64,000 nucleotides of DNA, taken from positions 3,410,001 to 3,474,000 of the forward strand of contig NZ_CP009553.3 in the NCBI RefSeq assembly GCF_000767615.3, written 5' to 3'. Origin of the DNA: Pandoraea pnomenusa. GTDB taxonomy: Bacteria > Pseudomonadota > Gammaproteobacteria > Burkholderiales > Burkholderiaceae. The notes beneath the pieces are model-generated. The model was not told the DNA's origin, did not search any database, and saw only the letters and a list, made by a program, of their open reading frames with translations. Made by a program: the position numbers and the translations under genes. Each line of letters starts with the position of its first letter. Positions within the stretch are counted from its first letter, which is position 1. Shown one piece after another: positions 49,931-59,295 of this stretch.

Positions 49931-52039
49931 TCATTTTTCGGGACGAATGTCTGGCTGCGGGGAGCGCAGCGGGAACAGCAGCACCAGGGGATTGCGCAGC
50001 ACGGCGCGCCAGATGGCGCGATGGAGTTGCCGGCGGTCGCCCAGTCGCAGTGCACGCGATCGGAGCGCCATGTGGAATGCTAACGCAAAACTGACGCCGA
50101 CGTTGAGCAGCGCCATCGATCCGACCCCGGCCACCGCCAGCCACAGGGCCGGGTCGTGCAGCACCGGCAGCCCCAGCACTCCGATGGACGTGGCGATCGC
50201 CCCCGTCGACAGCGTGACGTGACGGACTTCGAAGGGCAGCGCAAAAGCCGTCAGCACCGCCGGCACGAGACCGAGCATGAAGCCGAGCGTCAGGTTCCCC
50301 AGCACCGGTGCGATGTGCCGACGGCACCCGTCGGCGATGCGCGCCGCGCCGTTGCGGCCGAAGACGAAGCGCAGCCGGCGGTTGTAGGCCAGCACGTCGC
50401 CGATGCCGTGAAGCGCGAACCAGTTGTCCGCCCATCCGGAGATCAGGCTCGAGCACCAGAGCAGCACGCCGGTGAGTGCGGCAAAGAACGGGGTGACCCC
50501 CAGGATCGAGAACGACGCCAGCGTGGCATGCGCCTTCTCCGGCGGGATCGTGTTCATGCCGAGCGCCGCCGATACGGACCACTGCACCAGCAGGCAGAAC
50601 GGGAAGACCATGGCCAGATTTCCGAAGATGGCAGCCGCCTGCGTTCGCACGAGGGCGAGTACCTCGCCCACGAAGGCGTCCATCCCGGCGGGCGTATCGA
50701 CGTCGTCGAGCTTGCTCGCGATGGCCGGCGCGGTCATGGCCGGCTGCTTGGTTGCCAGTGTGAAGTGGCAGAAGTGCATGAAAAGAAAGCACAGCGCATA
50801 GTTCGCCCCGGCCAGGAAGCCCTCCACGATGGTGGGCAGGTGCGCACTCGTGATCATGAACTTCACATACACGGTGACCACCGTCACGAGCCCGCCGCCA
50901 CAGGCCATTTTCAACATCGTGAAGTATTCGCTGCGATTGCGGGCGATGTAGTGCTCCCCGGTTTCCGCACTGCGCTCCACGACCTTGCGCGCGAGCAGGC
51001 CGAACGACGTACGCGCGAGCTCGCCCACACTCTGGCTGGCCTTGTTCGCCCGCACCAGGTCGGCGAGCAGCTTGACCCGCGCGACGGCCCGGTCGCCACG
51101 CTCGCCCTGCGTAAGCCATGCGTCGAGCAGGCGCTCCAGGCGGCGGATTCTCGCTTTCGCGCGCTCGACCTGGAAGACGATGTCCACGCTCACGCCGTTC
51201 TCGTCGAGATGCGCATAGACCTGACGCACGGCGCGGCCACAGTCGTCGAGCAGCGCACGAAACACGTTGATCTGCTGGACGAAGCGCTGCGACGGTGGCG
51301 CGCCGTGCGCGAATGCCTGGCCGGCGTCCTCCAGTTCCTGCATGGCCCGCCCCAGCCGGTAAAACGGCGATTCGGTCACGCGCGGATAGGGCAGGCGCGA
51401 GCGCACCGCCTGCGACAGACCGGTCGACGCAATCTGGTCGACGAGGTGGTGCATCGCCGCGAGCAAATCCTGCGCAAAGGGATTCCAGTCAGTGTTCTCG
51501 TCCTCGCCTTCGCCGAAATGCAGCAGCGCGATGAGGTCGGCCAGCAATTCGGGCGGCATGGCCGCGATCCAGTCGGCGGCGCGGCCGTCGGGGAACATCA
51601 GCGAGCACAGCGCCGAGAGATCGCGGCGCGTGGGCGGCGGCGGAATCAGCGCCTTCTCGATACGCTCGACCAGGGCGCCCCAGAACCCGGGACGCACCGG
51701 CATGCCGGTGTCGCTGAGCAGCGAGATGGCGTCGCTTTCGTGGATCACGCTGCGCAGCGTGCGCGCCACCGGCAACCGCCACGCCGGATTTCGCCCGAGC
51801 ATTTGCAGCAGATAGCGCAAACGCGTGTGCGGGCGATACCTCGCCGTCTCGCCCTCCTCCCGATCTTCGTTGACGAGCGCACCCCGCTTCTGCACCCAGT
51901 GCGCCAGTTCGATCAGCCACTGATTGCGAACGGCAAGCGGCGCGCCGGGGTCGGCGTGTGCGAGCAGTTCGTCGAGCTGATGGCCGGCGTGACGGGAGGC
52001 ACGCCACTTGCGCCAGTACGAGGTAAGCGAATTGAGCAT
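49931..52039 (-). CDS. Membrane protein of the 'site-specific recombinase' family (PF10136-like)
   Basis: A 702-residue protein. The N-terminal ~400 residues are soluble and helical (SYWRKWRASRHAGHQLDELL; GFWGALVERIEKALIPPPPT), the rest has about six hydrophobic helices (FFAALTGVLLWCSSLISGW, NLTLGFMLGLVPAVLTAF). It matches the family named after a putative gonococcal recombinase, but the membrane layout and absence of a recombinase catalytic motif make that name doubtful. I start it at ATG 52039. It separates the tyrosine phosphatase gene from iscR. Confidence 0.78.
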   Translation of the reverse strand: MLNSLTSYWRKWRASRHAGHQLDELLAHADPGAPLAVRNQWLIELAHWVQKRGALVNEDREEGETARYRPHTRLRYLLQMLGRNPAWRLPVARTLRSVIHESDAISLLSDTGMPVRPGFWGALVERIEKALIPPPPTRRDLSALCSLMFPDGRAADWIAAMPPELLADLIALLHFGEGEDENTDWNPFAQDLLAAMHHLVDQIASTGLSQAVRSRLPYPRVTESPFYRLGRAMQELEDAGQAFAHGAPPSQRFVQQINVFRALLDDCGRAVRQVYAHLDENGVSVDIVFQVERAKARIRRLERLLDAWLTQGERGDRAVARVKLLADLVRANKASQSVGELARTSFGLLARKVVERSAETGEHYIARNRSEYFTMLKMACGGGLVTVVTVYVKFMITSAHLPTIVEGFLAGANYALCFLFMHFCHFTLATKQPAMTAPAIASKLDDVDTPAGMDAFVGEVLALVRTQAAAIFGNLAMVFPFCLLVQWSVSAALGMNTIPPEKAHATLASFSILGVTPFFAALTGVLLWCSSLISGWADNWFALHGIGDVLAYNRRLRFVFGRNGAARIADGCRRHIAPVLGNLTLGFMLGLVPAVLTAFALPFEVRHVTLSTGAIATSIGVLGLPVLHDPALWLAVAGVGSMALLNVGVSFALAFHMALRSRALRLGDRRQLHRAIWRAVLRNPLVLLFPLRSPQPDIRPEK

Positions 52040-52302
52040 CGATGGGAGAGGCGAGAAAACGGATGAAAGGAGTCGCGAAAATGCCGTGGAAACCGCGCGG
52101 GTGCCGCGAACGCGGCAGTGGCGACTGCAGCAAGGACGGCCACACGCCGGCGATGGGGCGAATGATAGCGCCATCGGGACTGCTGGCGAAATCGTCGGGA
52201 GCGGCGCACACGCGCGCGAACGAGGATTCGCCCGGTGTGCGCCGGGAACGCGGCAGAGCGCGGCCGATGATCCCGGCAAGCCGCGCGCCTCCCTGGAGCC
52301 GG

Positions 52303-52779
52303 TCAGGCGCCCTGCCGAAGCCGCCTGAGCAGGCCGTCGATGCCGTCTTCGATGTAGTCGAGCACCGTCTCGAAGCCCTGCGCGCCGCCGTAATACGGAT
52401 CGGGCACCTCCTCGGCGTCGTGCCGTGTGGCGAAGTCCATCAATCGCACAATCTTGTGACGATGCTCGGCCGGACAATCGGCCATCAGCTCAGCCACGTT
52501 GGCGTTGTCCATGGCCACGATCCACTCGAAGCGCGCGAAATCGCCTCGCTCGACGCGTCGCGCGCGCAGGCCGCTCAGGTCGTAACCGCGACGCTCGGCC
52601 GCCGCCTGCGTGCGAGCGTCGGGCGCATGACCAATGTGATAGCCGTGCGTGCCAGCCGAATCGACCTCGATCAGATCGCTCAGCCCGGCTTCGGCCAGAC
52701 GGTGACGAAAGATGCCATCGGCACTGGGCGAGCGGCAGATGTTGCCCATGCAGACAAAGAGAACCGAGGTTTTTTGCAT
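52303..52779 (-). CDS. Low-molecular-weight protein tyrosine phosphatase
   Basis: A 158-residue phosphatase from ATG 52779. The P-loop CMGNICRS (Cys10, Arg16) is close to the N-terminus and the general acid is in VPDPYYGG near the C-terminus. Such enzymes reset tyrosine kinases of exopolysaccharide export, but no such genes are near. In relatives it usually adjoins iscR; here the recombinase-like gene intervenes. Confidence 0.93.
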   Translation of the reverse strand: MQKTSVLFVCMGNICRSPSADGIFRHRLAEAGLSDLIEVDSAGTHGYHIGHAPDARTQAAAERRGYDLSGLRARRVERGDFARFEWIVAMDNANVAELMADCPAEHRHKIVRLMDFATRHDAEEVPDPYYGGAQGFETVLDYIEDGIDGLLRRLRQGA

Positions 52780-53164
52780 TGGAGTCAGTGAGTTGAGGGA
52801 AGCATCGAGCCACACATGGCAGGTGCCGGAACGTCCTGTCGTCAGCCTGTCGGACTCATGACTTGCGAACCGGTTCTGAACACCGGTTCGCCCTGCTCCC
52901 CGATCCGGCGATCGGAAGTCGCGTCGCCGCGGGCGTTCCCGAGTTTGCCCGGAAAGATCGGAAATACTTCCTTCCGAGTGCCGTGCCATTTCGTGACCTG
53001 CGCGGCAAATGCGTCGCTGACGCCCGACGCGACACGTCGGACGCGACACGACGCGAATCATCGAAGCATCTGCGGTGGCTCGGGAGCGGGGGACATAGAT
53101 TCTGCTCGACATCGAGGCGTTCGTCGACGATTTCCGGTGCTGGGCGTGACGCTCCCGCCACTGT
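52780..53164. other. Intergenic region with a palindrome
   Basis: This 385-base gap between the phosphatase start and the hydrolase-fusion stop shows no convincing gene. It holds an inverted repeat at 52866-52890 with nine-base arms CGAACCGGT and ACCGGTTCG around seven bases. It may be an operator or hairpin upstream of the phosphatase gene. No T-run follows. Confidence 0.5.
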
Positions 53165-54328
53165 TCAGTTCACTCCGCCCGGATTGGCGATCCGCAACCT
53201 CCAGCCCCCATCGCGGCCATTTTCCATCACGTGCGTGGCCGTGCCGCGCGTTTCGTGATCACGCCCGTCCGGCAGCGTGACGCCCAGCGTCCAGTCGAGC
53301 AGGACGAGGGCAATGTCGCCGCTCGTCACCACTCGGCGCACTTCGCTACGGATACGGGGGCGCAATGACAGCAACCGAGCCAGGCCAACACGCAAACCGG
53401 CCGGACTTTCCCGCACCTCGAGACCCTCCGGCATCCGCATGGTGGCCATGTTGCTGAACACACCGAGCACGGCATCGAGATCGCCGGAATTCAACGCGGC
53501 ATCGAAGGCGGCCGGGACCTGATCCGGCGAGCGGCAGATGACCGAGTCGCTTTCGATCGCCGCGACGAATCGCGCGATGCATCCCGCCACTTCGCCCGGC
53601 GCCTCCAGAGGCGACAAGTGCCCCGTTTCGGGAAGGACGTGCAGCGCCGCATGCGGGATGCGCGGAAGCAGTTCCGCCTCAAGCGTTTCAATGCTGTCGA
53701 CCTTGTCGAGTTCACCGGAGATCACGATGGTGGGCACGTCAATCGACGCCGTCGCCGCAGTGATATCTTCGCGCATGGCAATGTCGGGCCAGGCCGCCTT
53801 GGCCTGCGGCGCCCCTCTCAAACTATCCTCGATGACTTGCTCGCGCTGAACGGCGCTCAGCGGTCTTGCGGTCAACACGTGATCGATGACGAACGACACG
53901 GATTCACGCGTTTGGTAGGCGCCCGTCAACGTTGCGCGTTGGGCGTCGGAGAGGCGCGTGGGCGACGGCGGCGATGGTGCGACAAGGACAAGCCCACGCA
54001 GGCCGTCCGGACGGCGCGAAGCGATCAGTTGGGCAACCTTCCCACCCATCGAATGACCGATCAGAACGTAGCGCCTGAGTCCCAGAGTGTCGATGACGCC
54101 TTCCGCGTCAGCGGCGAGGTCGGCGATGCGGTAGCCATCGGCAGGTGCCTCGGAATCGCCCCAACCGCGGTGATCGGTGGCAACGATTCGGTACTTGTCC
54201 GCGAGCTCGTCCGCCACCGCATCCCATGTGCGCGCAGAGCCGCCGTAGTAGTGAAGGAACACCAGCGCCAGCTCGCCGCTGCCCCGCTGGTTGACGTGAA
54301 TCCGCGTACCGTTCGACTCGATGACCAT
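53165..54328 (-). CDS. Alpha/beta hydrolase fused to a SnoaL-like domain
   Basis: A 387-residue two-domain protein. Residues 1-260 are an alpha/beta hydrolase: HYYGGSARTW oxyanion loop, IGHSMGGKVAQL nucleophile elbow near residue 95, acid in VISGELDKVDS, histidine in VLPETGHLSPLE. Residues ~265-387 form a SnoaL/DUF4440-like NTF2 fold (AAFDAALNSGDLDAVLGVFS, GDIALVLLDWTLGV, HVMENGRDGGWRLRIAN). The join is in frame with no stop. It diverges from a LysR gene over 114 bases containing repeats, so it is the likely regulated target. Substrate unknown. Confidence 0.85.
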   Translation of the reverse strand: MVIESNGTRIHVNQRGSGELALVFLHYYGGSARTWDAVADELADKYRIVATDHRGWGDSEAPADGYRIADLAADAEGVIDTLGLRRYVLIGHSMGGKVAQLIASRRPDGLRGLVLVAPSPPSPTRLSDAQRATLTGAYQTRESVSFVIDHVLTARPLSAVQREQVIEDSLRGAPQAKAAWPDIAMREDITAATASIDVPTIVISGELDKVDSIETLEAELLPRIPHAALHVLPETGHLSPLEAPGEVAGCIARFVAAIESDSVICRSPDQVPAAFDAALNSGDLDAVLGVFSNMATMRMPEGLEVRESPAGLRVGLARLLSLRPRIRSEVRRVVTSGDIALVLLDWTLGVTLPDGRDHETRGTATHVMENGRDGGWRLRIANPGGVN

Positions 54329-54360
54329 GATGGTGCCCTCGGCTGTTAGTTGAGGCTCAT

Positions 54361-54418
54361 ATCGTAGATACGATTCCTTGGATCGATAATTGCCCGTTTA
54401 GTTTGTTCAGTCGATAAT
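54361..54418. promoter_or_regulatory. Candidate LysR operators
   Basis: The gap between the hydrolase fusion and the LysR gene is AT-rich. It has a palindrome ATCGTA-GA-TACGAT at 54361-54374 and two direct copies of TCGATAAT at 54383-54390 and 54411-54418, 28 bases apart. Confidence 0.5.
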
Positions 54419-54442
54419 CCTGCTATCGAATCGGAGGGCAAC

Positions 54443-55360
54443 ATGGATCGACTGACGAGCCTCGCCATATTCGTCGCCGCTGTCGAGGAGGGCAGCCTCG
54501 CCGCCGCGGCTCGCCGCTTCGGGCTGTCCGCTGCGATGGCCGGCAAGCACGTAAGTGCCATCGAGGCCGAGTTGAGTGCGCGACTACTGCATCGCACCAC
54601 ACGCCGCTTGAGCCTGACCGAAACCGGCCAGACGTACTACGAACGGTGCAAGCGGATTCTCGAGGCCTTCGACGAAGCGAAGCGGGAGGCGAGCGATACG
54701 CAAGCCACGGCGCGCGGTGTGTTACGCATCGCGGCGCCCGTCACGTTCGGTGTGATGCATCTGGGCGAAGTCGTGGCGCGCTACATGGCGGATCATCCGA
54801 ACGTGAATGTGGAGGTGCAGCTTGGAGATCGCTATGTCGACCTCATCGAGGCAGGCGTCGACGTCGCGATCCGAATCGGCCGCCTGGAAGACCCTGGGCT
54901 GGTGACGCGCAGACTCGCGCCGTGTCGAATGGTTTTGTGCGCGTCTCCCGCGTACCTGGAGCGCCACGGAACACCACGCACCCCGGAAGCATTGATGCAG
55001 GCGCAACGTCTGGCGTTCAGCGAGGCCGTGTCGGCGGGTGACTGGACATTGCGCGACCGCGAGAATCGCGCGCATGTCATTGACGGACCGTGTCGGATGA
55101 CAGCCAACAACGCCCAGATGTTGCTCGCTGCCGCGATCGGAGGTGCGGGCATCGTGTATGGCCCGACCTTCGTGCTCGGCGCGCACCTCCAGCGCGGCGA
55201 ACTAGTGGAACTGTTGCCGGCCTACCGCGCCGCTGACCTGACGATTCAGGCGGTTTATCCGAGCACGCGGCGCATTCCGTTCAAGGTGCGGCGGTTCATC
55301 GATTACCTCGCGAAAGCGTTCGGCGATGAACCGCCTTGGGATCGGAAGACGACGCCTTAG
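54443..55360 (+). CDS. LysR-family transcriptional regulator
   Basis: A 305-residue LysR protein. The DNA-binding helices are FVAAVEEGSLAAAARRFGLS and AMAGKHVSAIEAELSARLLH; LHRTTRRLSLTETGQTYYER is typical of the CrgA-like group. The effector domain follows (GVLRIAAPVTFGVMHLGEVV, DLIEAGVDVAIRIGRLEDPG). It diverges from the hydrolase-SnoaL fusion and probably controls it and itself. The ligand is unknown. Confidence 0.93.
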   Translation: MDRLTSLAIFVAAVEEGSLAAAARRFGLSAAMAGKHVSAIEAELSARLLHRTTRRLSLTETGQTYYERCKRILEAFDEAKREASDTQATARGVLRIAAPVTFGVMHLGEVVARYMADHPNVNVEVQLGDRYVDLIEAGVDVAIRIGRLEDPGLVTRRLAPCRMVLCASPAYLERHGTPRTPEALMQAQRLAFSEAVSAGDWTLRDRENRAHVIDGPCRMTANNAQMLLAAAIGGAGIVYGPTFVLGAHLQRGELVELLPAYRAADLTIQAVYPSTRRIPFKVRRFIDYLAKAFGDEPPWDRKTTP

Positions 55361-55480
55361 GTCGACGTCATTACCTGTCAGCACCAATCCCGGTGCCATC
55401 CGTCGGTTCAGAAGTCAAAATGAAACGACGTGCGTGCCGCCCAAGGCCACAATCGGCGGCCGACGCTGAACGATTGCGAG

Positions 55481-55819
55481 TCAGTGAAGCGGTGCGACGC
55501 GTTCTCCGCTTCGGCACGATTCTGCACTCGTCTTGTCGGAGCATGGGGGCAGCGCCGACATCGGGTCGCCCGAGCCGACAGGCCGCTTGCCGTCGATCGC
55601 AGATCTTGCCAACTGGCGGCACGCCCGGGCCGCGTCGGCGCGTGCATCGAACGCGACACCGGCATCGGGCTTGAGAGGAATGAAGTTGTCGAACGGCGCG
55701 CTGCGATGCCGGCAAAGTCCAATGAACGAGTACAGTTCCACATCGTCATTGGTTTGAATGCACTGAAGATACATCCAGACTTCAAAGCCATTCATATCAC
55801 CATCGAGCATTTCCCACAT
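55481..55819 (-). CDS. Hypothetical protein, 112 residues
   Basis: I do not recognise this product. The first ~70 residues read like real protein (GDMNGFEVWMYLQCIQTNDD, VELYSFIGLCRHRSAPFDNF, IPLKPDAGVAFDARADAARA); the last 40 are less convincing. GGGGG lies about five bases before ATG 55819; ATG 55810 is an alternative. The opposite strand is also open, so the coding strand is not certain. It lies between the LysR gene and the LysE exporter in a lower-GC patch. Confidence 0.45.
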   Translation of the reverse strand: MWEMLDGDMNGFEVWMYLQCIQTNDDVELYSFIGLCRHRSAPFDNFIPLKPDAGVAFDARADAARACRQLARSAIDGKRPVGSGDPMSALPPCSDKTSAESCRSGERVAPLH

Positions 55820-56130
55820 TCAAGCCCCCACGGTGTTCGCGCGACTGAGTTGTCGGGGGCCCGCACCCACCGCCCTTTATTTGCCGCGCAATTGCCCCCC
55901 TGAAAGCCCCATTGGAACGCAGAATCGTGACGGGGAGAAGTCGAGTATTTGCCCCTAATACGTCCGGTCTAATTCAATCCCGGCCCCCCCTTCCAAACAT
56001 TGGGCCGCGCTTGATTGGCAGACCTGACCAGCGCGCCATGCGCGACCGCCGAATTGCCCCGATCGCCCCCGCGCCGAAGATTGCGGGCACCTCTGCACGC
56101 AATGCTTGCGCCCCGCCAACCCGATGCCAT
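55820..56130. other. Intergenic region
   Basis: About 310 bases of lower GC than its surroundings. I see no gene, repeat or clear promoter in it. Confidence 0.45.
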
Positions 56131-56769
56131 TCAGAGCGTGGGCTTCGATGCGTTGAGAATCAGCCGCAGGCCCAGCAGGGAAATGGCGCCGGCGGCGATC
56201 CGATCGATCCACGTCTTCGCTCGGAGGTAAAGCCCGCGTGGTCCCTCGCTCGAGAAACACAGCGCCACAATCGTGTACCAACCGCATTCGACGGCGAACA
56301 CCATGGGCGGAAGCACGATGTAGCACCAAAGCGGCGGGTGCTGCGGCAGCAACGCGGCAAAGATACTGCCGTACCAGATCGCCGTCTTGGGATTGCTCAG
56401 TTGCGTTGTGAGCCCCATCAGGAACGACTTGCGACCACTGCGCACGAGACCCGAATGCGCGTCGTGGACCGTGACGGGACGCCCGGCGTCCCGCCAGATC
56501 TTCGATGCGACGTAAATCAGATACACGCCGCCCGCGATCTTCAGCCCGATATAGAGCCACTCCACCGCCTGCAACAACGTATAAAGCCCGGCCAGCGCCA
56601 CGCCGCCGAAGACGAGGCCACCCGCGCCCATTCCGAGCGCCGTGGCGAGCCCGTCGCCGCGCGACTGACCGATGGCGTTGCGGGCGACGAGCACGAAGCT
56701 GGGGCCGGGAATCATGGCACCCAGCCACAAAGCGGCCAGGATGGCGAGAACGGCTGCCGATGCGCTCAT
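56131..56769 (-). CDS. LysE/RhtB-family amino acid exporter
   Basis: A 212-residue membrane protein with about six helices, from ATG 56769 with AAGGAG upstream. The family opening WLGAMIPGPSFVLVARNAIG and the LTTQLSNPKTAIWYGSIFA segment are present. By family it exports an amino acid or derivative; the substrate cannot be read from the sequence. It lies 90 bases beyond the uvrB end on the same strand. Confidence 0.9.
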   Translation of the reverse strand: MSASAAVLAILAALWLGAMIPGPSFVLVARNAIGQSRGDGLATALGMGAGGLVFGGVALAGLYTLLQAVEWLYIGLKIAGGVYLIYVASKIWRDAGRPVTVHDAHSGLVRSGRKSFLMGLTTQLSNPKTAIWYGSIFAALLPQHPPLWCYIVLPPMVFAVECGWYTIVALCFSSEGPRGLYLRAKTWIDRIAAGAISLLGLRLILNASKPTL

Positions 56770-56858
56770 GAGAATGACTCCTTGAAGTCGAGGATTTACC
56801 GGCGCGAATGTTCGCGCAACCACTGAATTCCCGCCTACGGCGTCGGCGCGCGAGCGCG

Positions 56859-58945
56859 TCAGGCCTTCGGCCCCAATTCAGTCTCGCTGGCCCCGTCGGT
56901 GCCGAACACCAGCGCCTTCACATGCAGCAACTGGTCGCGCACCTTGGCGGCCTTCTCGAACTCGAGATTGCGTGCATGCTCCTGCATTTGCTTCTCGAGC
57001 TTCTTGATCTCGCGGGCCAACTGCTTTTCCGACATGTCCTGATAATGGGCCTGCTCTTTCGCCTCCGCCATTTCGGCCTTGGCATCCTGCGGATCGTAGA
57101 CTCCGTCGATGATGTCCTTGATGCGCTTCTTCACGCCCTGCGGCACGATGCCATGCGCCTCGTTGTGCGCCATCTGCTTCGCGCGCCGGCGTTCGGTCTC
57201 GCCGATGGCCCGCTTCATCGAATCGGTCATCTTGTCCGCGTACAGAATGGCCGTCCCGTTGACGTTGCGCGCCGCCCGCCCGATCGTCTGGATCAGCGAG
57301 CGCTCCGCACGCAGAAAGCCCTCCTTGTCCGCATCGAGAATTGCCACGAGCGACACTTCCGGAATATCCAAACCCTCGCGCAACAGATTGATCCCAACGA
57401 GTACGTCGAAAGCGCCCAAGCGCAAATCGCGGATGATCTCCACGCGCTCGACGGTGTCGATGTCGCTGTGCAGGTAACGGACCTTCACGCCGTTGTCGGA
57501 CAGATACTCGGTCAGTTGCTCGGCCATGCGCTTCGTTAGCGTGGTCACGAGCACGCGCTCCTCCACGGCCACACGCTTGTTGATCTCCGAGAGCACGTCG
57601 TCGACCTGCGTGCGCGCGGGACGCACCTCGATGATCGGATCGATCAGCCCGGTCGGCCGCACCACCTGCTCGACCACTTGTCCGGTTCGCTTGTTCTCGT
57701 AATCGGCCGGCGTGGCCGACACGAAGATGGCCTGCCGCATCTTGCGCTCGTACTCCGCGAACTTCAGCGGACGGTTATCGAGCGCCGACGGCAGGCGGAA
57801 CCCGTAGTTCACGAGGTTCTCCTTGCGCGCCCGGTCGCCGTTGTACATGCCGTTGAACTGCCCGATCAGCACGTGCGACTCGTCGAGGAACATCAGCGCG
57901 TCGGGCGGGAGATAGTCGACGAGCGTCGGGGGCGGCTCGCCCGGTGCCGCACCGGACAAGTGCCGGGAGTAGTTCTCGATGCCCTTGCAGAATCCCAGTT
58001 CCTGCAACATTTCCAGATCGAACCGCGTGCGCTGCTCGAGGCGCTGCGCCTCGACCAGCTTGCCCTCCTTGTAGAAGAAGTCCAGTCGCTCGCGAAGCTC
58101 GTCCTTGATCGTTTCGATCGCACGCAACACCGTCTCACGCGGCGTCACGTAATGAGACGACGGATATACCGTGAATCGCGGCACCTTTTGCCGTACCCGG
58201 CCCGTGAGCGGGTCAAACAGTTGCAGCGTGTCGACTTCGTCGTCGAACAGCTCGATGCGAAGCGCCAGTTCGGCGTGTTCGGCCGGGAAGACGTCAATGG
58301 TGTCGCCACGCACCCGGAACGTGCCGCGCCCGAAATCCGTCTCGTTGCGCGTGTATTGCATGGCAATCAACCGCGCGATGATTTCGCGCTGCCCGAGCTT
58401 GTCGCCCTGGCGCACCGTCAGAATCATCTGGTGGTATTCGCTCGGGTTACCGATACCGTAGATCGCGGAGACCGTCGCGACGATCACCACGTCGCGCCGC
58501 TCCAGCAGGCTCTTGGTTGCCGACAGACGCATCTGCTCGATGTGCTCATTGACCGACGAGTCCTTCTCGATGAAGAGGTCTCGCTGCGGCACGTAGGCTT
58601 CCGGCTGGTAATAGTCGTAGTAGGAGACGAAGTACTCGACCGCATTTCGCGGGAAGAACTCGCGAAACTCCGAGTACAGCTGGGCGGCCAGTGTCTTGTT
58701 CGGGGCGAACACGATCGCCGGGCGCCCGAGGCGCGCGATGACGTTGGCCATCGTGAATGTCTTGCCCGAGCCCGTCACACCGAGCAACGTCTGAAACGCC
58801 AGCCCGTCTTCCACGCCTTCGCTCAGCTGGGCGATGGCCGTCGGCTGATCGCCCGCGGGGGAAAGGGGCAATAGAGTTGATAAGGCGAATCGGGAAACGT
58901 CTGGAACTTGCTTTCGTCGAGATCGTGGTCAGCCGCAGGAGTCAT
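56859..58945 (-). CDS. uvrB: Excinuclease subunit UvrB, with apparent 1-nt frameshift near the N-terminus
   Basis: Damage-verifying helicase of nucleotide excision repair. From ATG 58945 the frame reads [20 protein letters not shown] then [10 protein letters not shown], the expected UvrB start. At a run of five G on the plus strand (58857-58861) the homology moves to another frame, continuing [20 protein letters not shown] to the stop at 56859. One missing base (six instead of five) would give 695 residues. The rest is intact: [11 protein letters not shown], the [13 protein letters not shown] hairpin, [11 protein letters not shown], the helicase motifs and the C-terminal UvrC-binding coiled coil. 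A TTG at 58871 could start a shorter protein lacking the first ~26 residues. Confidence 0.9.
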
Positions 58946-59295
58946 GGCGAGGCGCAAGCATGGAGGACGGAATCTGGCATTTTAGCGCGTCGGACGATTC
59001 CCTGAATCCGATGGGTGACAAGCTGGACACCGCACCGCCCCGAACGGCGCGACCGGCGCGACCGGCGTGCAGCCTTGCCGCCGTTCGCAACAACGGCAGC
59101 CGATTTCGCCGGCTTCTGGCCAATTTCTGGCATTCCGTGGCAGTTTTCGTGCCGAAATACCGCCAATTCGCGTGACGGGCCTGGGTGTTTACCACAAGCG
59201 CGGTCAATCTTCGCTAAAATACCGTGTTGGGCCGATCCTGCGTCCGTTGGCGCCGACCCGCTGCATTTTCCTACTACCTGCCTCGAGCCGTCGAA
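58946..59295. other. Divergent intergenic region, uvrB/aminotransferase
   Basis: About 350 bases. I looked for a LexA box (CTGT-N8-ACAG) upstream of uvrB and found none. TAAAAT at 59215-59220 may be a -10 for the aminotransferase. A short GGCGCGACC tandem lies near 59048-59070. No gene is evident. Confidence 0.4.

Noticed and set aside
52040..52477. Longer start for the recombinase-like gene
   Set aside because: The added stretch is Arg/Ala/Ser-rich shadow sequence; MLNSLTSYWRKW at 52039 is a natural start.
58946..59295. LexA/SOS box upstream of uvrB
   Set aside because: No CTGT-N8-ACAG-like sequence was found in the region by eye.
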